From IMG/VR virus record IMGVR_UViG_3300048999_000341, positions 1 through 30,016 of that record: a stretch of DNA of 30,016 nucleotides, one strand, 5' to 3'. The translations under genes and the position numbers were made by a program. Source of the DNA: a virus. A model generated the notes under the pieces. The model worked only from the letters and a program-made list of their open reading frames with translations. It searched no databases and was not told where the DNA came from. Of the stretch, positions 1 to 7,741 are shown in pieces; position 1 is the first letter of the stretch, and every line of letters starts with the position of its first letter.

Positions 1-32
1 CGTAAACGCGGGATTAGCTGCTTTTCATCTTA

Positions 33-94
33 GGTTCCTTGCCATGAACGGAACCAAAAAGGGGCCTGGACCTGCGATGTTGCAAGCCCAGGCC
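33..94. other. Two inverted repeats upstream of the integrase (candidate attP or operator)
   Basis: Two imperfectly spaced inverted repeats lie just upstream of the recombinase: GGTTCC (33-38) with GGAACC (50-55), and GGCCTGG (63-69) with CCAGGCC (88-94). Large serine recombinases usually use an attachment site that is an imperfect inverted repeat of about 40-50 bp next to their own gene, so this is a plausible att half or full site. It could equally be an operator for the integrase promoter. No second copy is visible in the window, so the assignment is only positional. Confidence 0.3.
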
Positions 95-176
95 GGATGT
101 ACGCACGGTAGGCTTGGCTGGTTACACGAGGGGTCCGACAGCGACCTTAGACCAGCGGGCTGCTGGGAGCTGCGCC

Positions 177-1883
177 GTGGGTAAAGGATTGACCAAGAGG
201 GTGGCCCGGAGCGCTACCGGGGAGCTGCCACCGCTGCGAGCAGTGATCTACGCACGGGCTTCGCACGCGACGAAGGCTCGACGGGTGTCGGTGTCGTCAC
301 AGATTGCACACGGCCGGAGATTCTGTGAGCAGAACGGGATCTCCGTGGTGAAAGTGCTGGTCGACAACAACCTGTCCGGGTCTCGATACGAGACCGAGAT
401 CCGCGAGGACTACGAGGAGGTGCTGCGCCTCCTCGCGGCCGGTGAGGCCAACTTGCTGTGGACCTGGGAGAACTCTCGGGCACAGCGAAACATGGAAGTG
501 TTCATCCAGCTCCGGAAGATCCTGGATCGCATGGGCGGGTTCTGGGCCTATGACGACCGGATCTATGACATGAACGACCCGGATGACCGGATCGCCGTGA
601 CCGAGGACGCGGTGGACGCCGAGCGGGAGTCCGAGAAGACCCGCAAACGCGTTCGGCGCGGGGTCGCGGACCGTGCAGAGGACAGACTGTGGGCTGGCCC
701 GTTGTCCTACGGTCTGCGGATCGTGTACGACTCCCGGACCGGCGAGGCAGACCGGGAGATCGATCCGGAGCAGGCGCCGATCGCCCGGGAGATCGTCGAA
801 CGTGCGATCGAGACCGGCAACCTCGGGGTGATCGTGGCCGATCTGATCGAACGGGGCGTCCCGTGCGCGCGTGAGCAGCGCTGGCGGGCGGACCATGTAC
901 GCAAGCTGCACGAATGGTCGAAGGACCCGGAGAGGTGGGCGGCGTTCATCGAATCGCTGTCGCCGGAGCAGCAAGCGTCGGTCTTCGACGCGCTGGCACT
1001 GCTGCGTGAGCACTCGCCCAGCCAGGTGGCGCAGATCATGAACAAGGACGAGGCGGCGAGCCCCTTCCCCGGAGTGTGGAACGTCCCGAAGGTCCGCAAC
1101 ATCGCGCTCAACCCGGCGTTGGCGGGGTTGCGGGTGTTCCGGGGCAAGATCATCGGCGAGGGCAACTGGCCCACGATCATCACCGTTCAGCAACACAACG
1201 AGGTGATGGCGAGGCTCAGCGACCCGGCCCGGCTATCGGTCCGTGACGGCAACCGAGTGCGGTACCTGTTGTCCGGCATCCTCCGTTGCAGCATCTGCGG
1301 CAAGGGCACAGGGCCGAGGAAGAGCGGAAGGCCGATCTACAAATGCCCAGTCGGGCACTTGACGCGCGATATGGCGCGGACAGACGCGTTCGTGGAAGAA
1401 GTGGTGCTGTCACGGCTTGAGTCGCCGGATGCCGTTGAGCTGTTCCTGATTGAGCAGGAAGCCACTGGCCTTGGGAGTGCGATGAAGGAAGCCCGGGAGT
1501 TGCGCGCGCGGCTGGCCGGATTCACGGACAAGGCAGCCGATGGCGGTCTCAGCCCGGACGGGCTGGAACGGATTGAGGCGAAGCTGCTCCCGAAGATCGA
1601 GGCGGCGGAGGCTCGGGCCCAGCAGGCACGGATTGCGCCAGTTCTCGCGCCGGTTCTTGGTCCACAGGCCCGCGAGGTGTGGTCGACGCTGCCGATCGAG
1701 CAGAAACGGGAGGTGCTGCGGGCGATCGTGCGGCCGAGCCTGCTTCCGGCCCGTAGAAGCGGTGGAGTCGGTCTCGACACGGAGGCGATCGCCTTCACCT
1801 GGCTGGGCGTACCCGCATCGGTACCTGATCGGGTCAAGCCCAAACAGGCGCGAGCCGAGGACGCAGCGGCAGCCGCTGCCTGA
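177..1883 (+). CDS. Large serine recombinase (phage integrase)
   Basis: Site-specific recombinase that would integrate and excise the phage by concerted double-strand cleavage at attP/attB, using a covalent phosphoserine intermediate. The N-terminal resolvase domain begins with the motif VIYARAS; its serine (residue 29 from the GTG at 177) is the expected nucleophile. A recombinase domain follows, then a zinc-ribbon-like segment (CSIC, then YKCPVGH), and then a long charged, probably coiled-coil, C-terminal region. The length of about 570 aa fits the large serine integrase family. I chose the GTG at 177 because GGGAG lies 7 nt upstream; a TTG at 114 would add 21 unconserved-looking residues. 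The gene converges on the late operon and ends at a shared hairpin. A directionality factor is not identifiable. Confidence 0.93.
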   Translation: MGKGLTKRVARSATGELPPLRAVIYARASHATKARRVSVSSQIAHGRRFCEQNGISVVKVLVDNNLSGSRYETEIREDYEEVLRLLAAGEANLLWTWENSRAQRNMEVFIQLRKILDRMGGFWAYDDRIYDMNDPDDRIAVTEDAVDAERESEKTRKRVRRGVADRAEDRLWAGPLSYGLRIVYDSRTGEADREIDPEQAPIAREIVERAIETGNLGVIVADLIERGVPCAREQRWRADHVRKLHEWSKDPERWAAFIESLSPEQQASVFDALALLREHSPSQVAQIMNKDEAASPFPGVWNVPKVRNIALNPALAGLRVFRGKIIGEGNWPTIITVQQHNEVMARLSDPARLSVRDGNRVRYLLSGILRCSICGKGTGPRKSGRPIYKCPVGHLTRDMARTDAFVEEVVLSRLESPDAVELFLIEQEATGLGSAMKEARELRARLAGFTDKAADGGLSPDGLERIEAKLLPKIEAAEARAQQARIAPVLAPVLGPQAREVWSTLPIEQKREVLRAIVRPSLLPARRSGGVGLDTEAIAFTWLGVPASVPDRVKPKQARAEDAAAAAA

Positions 1884-1893
1884 CCAAACGAGG

Positions 1894-1930
1894 AATGGCC
1901 CCGGCACCCAAATTGGGTGCCGGGGCCATT
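1894..1930. terminator. Bidirectional terminator between integrase and late operon
   Basis: A perfect 16-bp stem (1894-1909 pairing with 1915-1930) encloses a 5-nt loop AAATT. It sits 10 nt after the integrase stop and 6 nt beyond the last late gene, so it can terminate both converging transcripts. Each arm ends in AATGG/CCATT and there is no long T-run, as is usual in actinobacterial terminators. Confidence 0.85.
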
Positions 1931-1936
1931 GTGTGT

Positions 1937-2122
1937 TCAGTTCAGGATGGAGCCGGAGCGGGTCAGGCGGCGAGCGGCCGGAGTGAAGATGCTGGTCAGA
2001 CGATCCCGCTGGGCGGGCGTGAAGGGCGGGGCGGCAGCAGCAGCGGAGCGGGCTGCCTGAACTTCGGCAGCAGTGAGGACTGCTGCCGGGACGGTTGCCT
2101 TCTGGGTGTTCGGGTCAGGCAT
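1937..2122 (-). CDS. Small late protein of unknown function
   Basis: A 61-aa protein, the last gene of the late operon. Its ATG overlaps the stop of the upstream holin gene by 8 nt, which suggests translational coupling. The N-terminus is Ala-rich (residues 12-32) and the C-terminal half contains FTPAQRDRLTSIF followed by PAARRL, a short amphipathic helix with Arg and Thr/Ser. Similar tiny proteins close the lysis modules of other actinophages, but I cannot assign a function. No signal peptide or membrane segment is visible. That it is coding is supported by the tight overlap and by its position just before the terminator. Confidence 0.65.
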   Translation of the reverse strand: MPDPNTQKATVPAAVLTAAEVQAARSAAAAAPPFTPAQRDRLTSIFTPAARRLTRSGSILN

Positions 2123-2393
2123 GGGCGGCGCCGGACTCGACCTCGGATGCGGGCAGGTCGGGGGTGAGCGCGTTGCCGTCGTTGTCCCGGGGGTCGACGA
2201 GCGGGGTCACGCGCTTCTCGGTGCCCACGACGATCCCGAACGCGGCCAGCAGGGTGACGGCGGCGGCAATCAGGCCGGTGGCGGCGTCGCCCTGCCCGGC
2301 GGTGATGAGGCCGGCACCGAGCAGACCGTTGATCAGGGCGGTGACGCCGCCGACGATCGTGCCGGTGACGCGCAGAGGGGTGCGGTTGGACAT
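2115..2393 (-). CDS. Putative holin (short form)
   Basis: A 92-aa membrane protein that probably forms the lesions releasing or activating the endolysin encoded just upstream. Two hydrophobic helices are visible at about residues 9-31 and 38-57, joined by a short Gly/Asp turn and followed by a charged tail of about 30 residues. This is class II holin-like topology. The ATG at 2393 has an AAGGAG ribosome-binding site 8 nt upstream, the best in the lysis cassette. The reading frame stays open upstream to a GTG at 2561, which would add a third membrane helix (see the separate entry). It lies directly after the GH25/LysM lysin and overlaps the last small gene by 8 nt. The holin assignment rests on topology and position, not on a recognised motif. 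Confidence 0.7.
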   Translation of the reverse strand: MSNRTPLRVTGTIVGGVTALINGLLGAGLITAGQGDAATGLIAAAVTLLAAFGIVVGTEKRVTPLVDPRDNDGNALTPDLPASEVESGAAHA

Positions 2394-2561
2394 GTGGTTC
2401 TCCTTCAGTTGACGGGGTGGGAGTGCGTCCAGCGCTTCGTAGGCGCGGACGAATGCGCGGGCGATCTTCCAGACGGCGTAGCCCGCCAGAACCAGCAGCA
2501 GCAGGAGCCCGCCACTGCCGGCATCCGCGGACGTGGCGGTAGCTACGGCAGCGACAGACAC
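2394..2561 (-). other. In-frame upstream extension of the holin with an extra membrane helix
   Basis: The holin frame continues upstream for 56 codons to a GTG at 2561 that overlaps the end of the lysin gene by 19 nt. The extension is not random: it encodes a Gly/Leu-rich membrane helix (GLLLLLVLAGYAVW) followed by an amphipathic Arg/Ala/Glu segment. It reads either as an N-terminal extension giving a 148-aa three-helix holin form, or as a separate small membrane protein that has lost its stop and is now fused. No strong ribosome-binding site precedes the GTG. Confidence 0.45.
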
Positions 2562-3511
2562 TGACCGGCTTGGATCTTGTTCGGGTTGGCGATCCCGTTC
2601 CGGGCGCATATGGCGGCCACGGTGGTGCCGTTGCGGACTGCGATCGCAGAGAGGGTGTCGCCGTAGCGAACCTGGTAGCGGCGGCCGTTGTCAGCGCCCG
2701 GACCCGGCAGCCGGAGCGTCTGCCCGGCGTAGATCAGGTTCGGGTTGCTGATCGCGTTGAGTGCGACCAGGGCTGCCACGGTGGTGCCGAACTTGGCGGC
2801 GATGCCGGAGAGGGTGTCCCCGGAGTGCACGGTGTAGGTCCCGCTTCCGGCGGCAGGCGGCTCGGGAGCCGGTGCCGGGGTCGGCGGAGACGCGGAGCCG
2901 TCCAGGGTGAGCTGTGCCAGGGCGTAGCTGCCCACGGTCGCGTCACGGTCGACGTTGCCCGCGACACCTGGGACGGTGCCCTTTTGGGTGTGCTGATGCA
3001 CCGCCAGCTGCGGGTGCGACCAGCCGGGGCGGCCGGGGTCGCCGTTGAAGCGGGCGATCCACAGCAGGACGTCCGGGTCTGCCCAGTCCCCCGGGCGCAG
3101 GACGTTGGTGTACCAGTCGAAGTTCGCGTAGACCAGCACACGGCGGATGCCGGTGGCCGCGCGCAGGCGGCCGATGAAGTCGGCCACGAAGCCGTTCGCG
3201 CCGCCCCGGAGGTCCGCGGCTTCCATGTCGAGCATCGGGGCGAGCGCGCCACCGCCAAGAAGGCCGGCCGCGCGCAGGCTCGCGGCGAAGTGGTCGACCT
3301 GGCCGCCGACGTCGCCGGATCGCGCGAAGTGGTATCCGCCGGGGACGATCCCGGCAGCGCGGGCGGCGGGGATGCGGCCGGGGCTGGTGGTGTCGGTGTA
3401 GGTGGTGCTCTCGGTGAGCTTGAACGAGCAGAACGAGATGCCGTTGCCCCGGATCGCGCTCCAGTCGGTGACGGAGTTCCAGTGCGAGACGTCAATTCCG
3501 TAGTCGGTCAA
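2543..3511 (-). CDS. Endolysin: GH25 muramidase with two LysM repeats
   Basis: A 322-aa peptidoglycan hydrolase for host lysis. Residues 1-200 form a glycoside hydrolase 25 (lysozyme-like) domain: it opens with GIDVSHWN (Asp7) and carries the catalytic MLDMEA motif (Asp95, Glu97), then VYANFDWY and the closing VHQH and DRDATVG segments. A Pro/Ala linker (about 207-222) leads to two LysM repeats, about 226-269 and 279-322, each with the GDTLS(G/A)IA signature, which anchor the enzyme to N-acetylglucosamine in the cell wall. There is no signal peptide, so export depends on the adjacent holin. The start is a TTG with AAGGA about 9 nt upstream, and it overlaps the preceding gene by 20 nt. The family assignment is secure. 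Confidence 0.95.
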   Translation of the reverse strand: MTDYGIDVSHWNSVTDWSAIRGNGISFCSFKLTESTTYTDTTSPGRIPAARAAGIVPGGYHFARSGDVGGQVDHFAASLRAAGLLGGGALAPMLDMEAADLRGGANGFVADFIGRLRAATGIRRVLVYANFDWYTNVLRPGDWADPDVLLWIARFNGDPGRPGWSHPQLAVHQHTQKGTVPGVAGNVDRDATVGSYALAQLTLDGSASPPTPAPAPEPPAAGSGTYTVHSGDTLSGIAAKFGTTVAALVALNAISNPNLIYAGQTLRLPGPGADNGRRYQVRYGDTLSAIAVRNGTTVAAICARNGIANPNKIQAGQCLSLP

Positions 3512-3824
3512 GTGGTGATGGTCCTTCGGGTGGTTGTCCGAGCTGGGCGCGCAATGCGCCGACTTCGAGTAGCAGCCGTGCGTTTTCCTGGCGCAGGGCG
3601 ATCAGTTCCGTTTTCACGGCGGTGAGTTCTGCGAGCACGTCGCGGGTGTGTGTCGCCCGGTCGTCGAGCAGGGCTTGATAGCCGCTGTGTAGAGCGGTCA
3701 GGGCCTGCTGGTCCGAGCTGGTGCGGGCGGTGCGTACAGCTCGGCGCGCTGCCAGGAATCCGGTAAGGATGCCGGTGGTGGGGCCGAGGAACGCGGCCAA
3801 CGCGGTGAGCCATTCCGGCGTCAC
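3492..3824 (-). CDS. Small single-pass membrane protein with coiled coil
   Basis: A 110-aa protein with one N-terminal hydrophobic segment (about residues 4-25, rich in Ala, Leu and Gly). It is followed by a basic patch ([10 protein letters not shown]) and a helical, heptad-like region (about 55-98) containing [20 protein letters not shown], typical of a coiled coil. The GTG start has a GAAGGG ribosome-binding site. It lies between the tail-tip gene and the endolysin, where actinophages often encode holin-like or lysis-accessory membrane proteins, so it could be a second holin or an antiholin. A role as a membrane-linked tail component is also possible. The function is inferred from position only. 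Confidence 0.7.
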   Translation of the reverse strand: MTPEWLTALAAFLGPTTGILTGFLAARRAVRTARTSSDQQALTALHSGYQALLDDRATHTRDVLAELTAVKTELIALRQENARLLLEVGALRAQLGQPPEGPSPLDRLRN

Positions 3825-3855
3825 GGGTCGCCCTTCGGATCGTTCTGCCGTCGGT

Positions 3856-4401
3856 CTAGATGCCGACGTCGTCGACCCACACGAACGCGGGTTGTCCTGT
3901 GTCGGCGCGGAAATCGGTGGTCCCTGAGCCGCCGGTTCGGCGGACGAAGAATCCGATGGTCACTTGCCCCGGAGGTAGGCCGGTGGCTTCAGCAGTAATG
4001 ATTTTCGGCCCTTCCCAGTTCCCCGGCGATCCAGCCGAGGTATCGCGGTAGTAGAACTGGGTTCCGGCGCTCGTGACGGTTGCGCCTGTGGCGTACCGTC
4101 CCCACACTCCGAAGTAGCTGGTGTCGCTGCCGACGTACTGGTAGTCCATCGTGACGCGGTATCGCCGTCCGGTTTGGACGGTGAAGGTCACTGCTTGCAG
4201 AAGGGTTTCGGTGGTGAACGCCGACGGGCCGATGCCCGCTGTCCGGCGCGATCCGGCAACGCGACCGAGCGAACTCGACGTAGCTCCTTCGAGGGCTTGA
4301 AGCCTGGCGTCGAGATCACGAATGTTGGCAAGTGCCTTGTTGTACTCGGCCGCCAGAGCAAGGCTACCCGCGACGGCGTTGGTCATGGGGACATTCGACA
4401 T
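3856..4401 (-). CDS. Putative minor tail protein
   Basis: A 181-aa protein with a short helical N-terminus (residues 1-40, including the heptad-like IRDLDARLQALEG, probably a trimerisation coil). A beta-rich domain follows (about 65-181) with alternating hydrophobic strands and the ending AFVWVDDVGI. This layout, a short coil then a jelly-roll-like domain, is typical of receptor-binding or accessory tail proteins at the tail tip of actinophages. The ATG has GAGGAC 8 nt upstream. It lies 13 nt after the large tail protein and just before the lysis genes, the usual place for host-binding proteins. I do not recognise a catalytic motif. Confidence 0.7.
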   Translation of the reverse strand: MSNVPMTNAVAGSLALAAEYNKALANIRDLDARLQALEGATSSSLGRVAGSRRTAGIGPSAFTTETLLQAVTFTVQTGRRYRVTMDYQYVGSDTSYFGVWGRYATGATVTSAGTQFYYRDTSAGSPGNWEGPKIITAEATGLPPGQVTIGFFVRRTGGSGTTDFRADTGQPAFVWVDDVGI

Positions 4402-4414
4402 GACTAGTTCGTCC

Positions 4415-6883
4415 TCAGTTCCAAATCAGGCTTTGATCCCATCGGCCGTACTGCGGAGAATCCCAGATGCCTTGGCCTGGCGGACGAAGAAGCTCGACGC
4501 TCAGCGTGTCGACGAGCCCGCTGTCTCGGCTGAGCTTGCGATTGATGCCGAAGATCTGCATCCGCAGTCCGGCACCGAAGCCGTCCGGGTCCTCGACCTG
4601 GAGTGTGTCCGCGAGCTGAAGCCGAGGGTCGCCGGGCAACGAAACCTGTTGTGTCGTAGGGATTGGCTTCGTGGTTCGGGGAAGCAGGACGTTCAAAAGT
4701 CCCTTGCCGTTGTAATTCTGTTGATACCAGTCGCCCCGGGCCTCGAAGTTCCGCGGGCCGTACTTGGCCATCGAAGCTTTGTCGGTCGTGCGGAACACTT
4801 GGTCAGTTCCCTTGATAATCCGGGTTCCGTCGATCCGCAGGGCGGGTTGGTTGTCATTCTGGATGACGCTGCCGTCGCCCTTGCCGACGGCGAGCCGCGC
4901 GGTCTCCTGCCAAGGGTTGTTGATCCGCAGGACGAGCATGCCGTCGTTGTTGAAGAAGGCGTAGACGTCCAGCTCCACGTTCACGAAGTTGGGTTCCCGC
5001 CAGCCGTCGGGATAGAGCAGCTGCATGACGTAGCCGTGGTGGGACCACTCGTTCGACCACTGCAAGAACTGGTTCCCCGTAGGCGTTCCCAGTGGAATCG
5101 TGGTGTGGCGCGGGAGTCGGCGCGGCTCCGCGAACTGGACGTCGTCCACGTAGAGGATGAAATCCTTCTGAGTGAAACCGGGGATGATGAACTGGTCGAC
5201 CGACTGAGCTTCGTAGACGCGGGCGGCGCTGGCCGTGCGTTGCGCCGCCTGGACGGAGTAGATGTTGCGGACCGAGTCCAGCGAGTTGGTGATCTCCAAG
5301 CCTGACAGCGTGTCGAGCGAGACGGTCCGGACGATCTGCTCTTGCTTCGCCTTCACCGTGCTGTAGCTCCAGAAACGGAGGACACCGGTCTCGTCCCAGA
5401 ACACACTGCCGAACTCGGCGGCGGCCAACTCGGTGATGACGTCCCACGCATCTTTGCCGTTCACGCCGGGGTTAAACGAGAGCGTGTTCGCTCCGCGGTC
5501 GAGCACGGCCGCGTACCGAGCCGTGCGCCAGAGGGTCGTCTCCGGGATCGGGGTGCCTTGGAGAAGGTTCCGGAACCCGTAGCAGATGTTGAACATTGCG
5601 ACGCGGTGGCGGACGAGGAGCAGACCTTGCAGCGGGTCGAATGGGTAGACATTCGGGTCCAGGTTCGGCCCGATCGTGGTGTAGGCGCTCGCGTTGCTGC
5701 CTGCTCGGATGTACGCCTTGATCCCGTCGTTCTGGGAAATCATGGCGGTGGCGTAGACCTCGACACTGTCCTGTCCTGAGGGGATGGCGACCTTCGCCGA
5801 CAAGTACGACGCCTTGGCGTTCTCGTTGGAGACCTCCAGCCAAATCTGGTTGGCCTGCACGCGGATTCGGATCGCGTAGTTCCCACCCGCCCGGTACTCG
5901 TAAAGCACTGTGTCCGGGGCGGTCACGTGGTAGGCGGCGTTGGGGAAGCCGGGCACGGTCGACAGGACGAGCCCAAGGAAGTGCGAGCCCTCGGCGCGCG
6001 TGAGGTCACGGTTCGCGACCCAGTACTTCAGGTAGTCGCCGTCACCGTTGCCGCCCATCGCGGCCAACGCCATCGGCCGGCTGCTCTGGTCCGGCGAGTT
6101 CGGGTGTGGCTGGGCGCTGGCCTGGTACATCGGGATGCCGTCGACCGGGTAGGTGATGGCCTGTGCGTTGTCGAGCCAGCCGACCGTAGGGGTGATCCCG
6201 CCGTTGCCCGGCACGAACACTCCGACGCCATCGAGAGAGCCGTCCGGGACGTCCAGCTCAGCCCGGGTCGCGGGCCGGTACTTGGTGGAGGATGTGTCGC
6301 ACTGCTGAAGGCAGTTGTCGATGAAGCAGGCGGTGTCGGCCTGCTGGCCGGTCACCCGGCCGAGGTTGTTCCAGTAGTCGGAGACCGCCCAGGGCGCCAG
6401 CACCACGGGGCGGCGAAGCTTTTCCACGCGGTCCAGCGCGGTGACATGTACGTCACCGCTGCCCCGATCGACGTCGATCGTGGTGATGTTGCCGACGAAT
6501 TGGGGGTACCAGACGGTCCCGTAGGGAGTGTCGATCCCGATGTCGAAGACGCACTCCGTCCCTATCTGTTGCTTCGCGTATAGCGGCGAGAAACCGTTGT
6601 ACGGACTGAAGATCGCGTCAAATCCCAGGCCGGTTGCCTCGTCCCGTCCGGCGAGGATGACACGCAGTTCGGCGGCCGAGGCTCCCTCGATGAGCATGAT
6701 GGACTCCGGCGCGGAACCCTTGAGCGCGCGGTCAATCTCCGCCTCGATCACGTAAGGGGCAAGGAAACTCAACGGATGGTCGTAGAAGCCACCCGAGTTC
6801 CAGTCGCAGTTGAAGCGCCATCGGATCCGGCGTTCGTTGTCGGCGATGGCGCGGGCGGCGGCGGTGCCGCCTTGGTTCTGCAC
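4415..6883 (-). CDS. Large minor tail protein (tail-tip/baseplate hub-like)
   Basis: An 822-aa structural protein of the tail tip. The true start is the GTG at 6883: it overlaps the previous stop by one base (TAGTG) and has GGGAGG just upstream. The frame stays open far beyond it, but the translation there is Arg/Pro-rich out-of-frame noise. The N-terminal 200 residues are beta-rich with WRFNCDWN and a conserved-looking WYPQFVGNITTIDVDRG. The centre (about 290-430) looks like a jelly-roll/LamG-type insertion. The stretch from about 480 on (DAWDVITELAAAEFGSVFWD) resembles hub proteins that nucleate the baseplate. It probably binds the distal tail protein encoded upstream. No lytic motif was seen. 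Confidence 0.82.
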   Translation of the reverse strand: MQNQGGTAAARAIADNERRIRWRFNCDWNSGGFYDHPLSFLAPYVIEAEIDRALKGSAPESIMLIEGASAAELRVILAGRDEATGLGFDAIFSPYNGFSPLYAKQQIGTECVFDIGIDTPYGTVWYPQFVGNITTIDVDRGSGDVHVTALDRVEKLRRPVVLAPWAVSDYWNNLGRVTGQQADTACFIDNCLQQCDTSSTKYRPATRAELDVPDGSLDGVGVFVPGNGGITPTVGWLDNAQAITYPVDGIPMYQASAQPHPNSPDQSSRPMALAAMGGNGDGDYLKYWVANRDLTRAEGSHFLGLVLSTVPGFPNAAYHVTAPDTVLYEYRAGGNYAIRIRVQANQIWLEVSNENAKASYLSAKVAIPSGQDSVEVYATAMISQNDGIKAYIRAGSNASAYTTIGPNLDPNVYPFDPLQGLLLVRHRVAMFNICYGFRNLLQGTPIPETTLWRTARYAAVLDRGANTLSFNPGVNGKDAWDVITELAAAEFGSVFWDETGVLRFWSYSTVKAKQEQIVRTVSLDTLSGLEITNSLDSVRNIYSVQAAQRTASAARVYEAQSVDQFIIPGFTQKDFILYVDDVQFAEPRRLPRHTTIPLGTPTGNQFLQWSNEWSHHGYVMQLLYPDGWREPNFVNVELDVYAFFNNDGMLVLRINNPWQETARLAVGKGDGSVIQNDNQPALRIDGTRIIKGTDQVFRTTDKASMAKYGPRNFEARGDWYQQNYNGKGLLNVLLPRTTKPIPTTQQVSLPGDPRLQLADTLQVEDPDGFGAGLRMQIFGINRKLSRDSGLVDTLSVELLRPPGQGIWDSPQYGRWDQSLIWN

Positions 6884-7740
6884 TACGCCTCCCAGAGGGT
6901 GACCGTCACGTCGGACAGCGGGAACTGGGGCGAAGTGCTGGCGATCTGGTCGATCACGACTTTCGTGCTGCCGCCGCCGAGGTCCCACGGCGTTGCGGCA
7001 GCGCCGTATTCGACCTGTGGAGCGGCGAAAGCCGTGTTGTAGGTCTGTGCCGCACCGAACACGAATCCCGGGCTTAGCGCCGCTGTACCGGCTTCGGGGA
7101 GGTGGGTCAGGGTGAACCGCTGCCACGACGTCGTGACGTTCACTGTCAGGTTGGCTCCGCCAGCGATCGAAGAGCCGAACTTGTCGATCTTCTCCAGGTA
7201 CATGGTGATCGACCGGGCGGCGTCGGCCTTGAGGTAGACCGAGAAGGTCACCGGTTCTCCGGTGAGTACGGGGACGAACTTCTTGCCGCCGTCCAGGATC
7301 AGGTATCCCGGCGCGGGCGAGACGTTCGTGATCCGGAATGTGCGGTTGCCCGCTGGTGTCACATCCGCGGGATAGTCGAGCACGTAGTCGTAGCTGGAGT
7401 TGAGGGCTTGCCAGCCGTACTCGTGGACACTGTGGACGTAGCCCGTGCTGCACTGTGGCGAGAGCAGGTTGTGCCGCAACGGATTGATCAAGTAGTGCGG
7501 GCCGAGGTAGTGGCGTAGGTACAGGGCGCGCAGCCACTGGTAGTCGGCCTCTGCCAGGTAGGTGAAGTCGAAGTGATACTCCGTGCGGAAGCCGATGATA
7601 TCCGCGGTGCGTGAACCGTTGAGCGATTCGTGGACCCCGCCGAAGCGCTTCTCCGTAGTGGTCAGACCTGGCTCGGGGACGGGGAGAGCGCGCAGCTCCC
7701 CCAGCCATCCGAGGTACCAGGTTCCGGGATCGAACGGCAA
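6883..7740 (-). CDS. Minor tail protein (distal-tail-like with carbohydrate-binding fold)
   Basis: A 285-aa protein encoded directly after the tape measure gene, the usual site of the distal tail protein. Residues 1-110 resemble distal-tail N-terminal domains (PFDPGTWYLGWLGELRALPV, then the aromatic FRTEYHFDFTYLAEADY). Residues about 135-260 have the strand pattern of a CBM4/9-like jelly roll (VTFSVYLKADAARSITMYL and TTSWQRFTLTHL), so it may also bind cell-wall carbohydrate. I chose the TTG at 7740, one base after the tape measure stop and preceded by GCGAGGCTGAA. A longer form would start at 7800 inside the tape measure gene and has no better ribosome-binding site. It shares its stop with the next start (TAGTG). 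Confidence 0.8.
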   Translation of the reverse strand: MPFDPGTWYLGWLGELRALPVPEPGLTTTEKRFGGVHESLNGSRTADIIGFRTEYHFDFTYLAEADYQWLRALYLRHYLGPHYLINPLRHNLLSPQCSTGYVHSVHEYGWQALNSSYDYVLDYPADVTPAGNRTFRITNVSPAPGYLILDGGKKFVPVLTGEPVTFSVYLKADAARSITMYLEKIDKFGSSIAGGANLTVNVTTSWQRFTLTHLPEAGTAALSPGFVFGAAQTYNTAFAAPQVEYGAAATPWDLGGGSTKVVIDQIASTSPQFPLSDVTVTLWEA

Positions 7741-7741
7741 T

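Noticed and set aside
297-1196. 299-aa ORF on the minus strand across the integrase
   Set aside because: Antisense to a clear serine recombinase; the translation is low-complexity Arg/Leu/Pro-rich and has no domain or ribosome-binding site. It is a high-GC shadow frame.
2570-3625. 351-aa plus-strand ORF across the endolysin
   Set aside because: The opposite strand has the unmistakable GH25 and LysM motifs; this frame gives only Gly/Val/Arg-rich noise.
4322-5305. 327-aa plus-strand ORF across the large tail gene
   Set aside because: Antisense shadow of the 822-aa tail protein, no recognisable motif, no ribosome-binding site.
6884-7708. Upstream part of the long frame ending at 4415
   Set aside because: Overlaps the distal-tail-like gene in another frame and translates to Arg/Pro/His-rich noise; the real start is the GTG at 6883 with a GGGAGG site.
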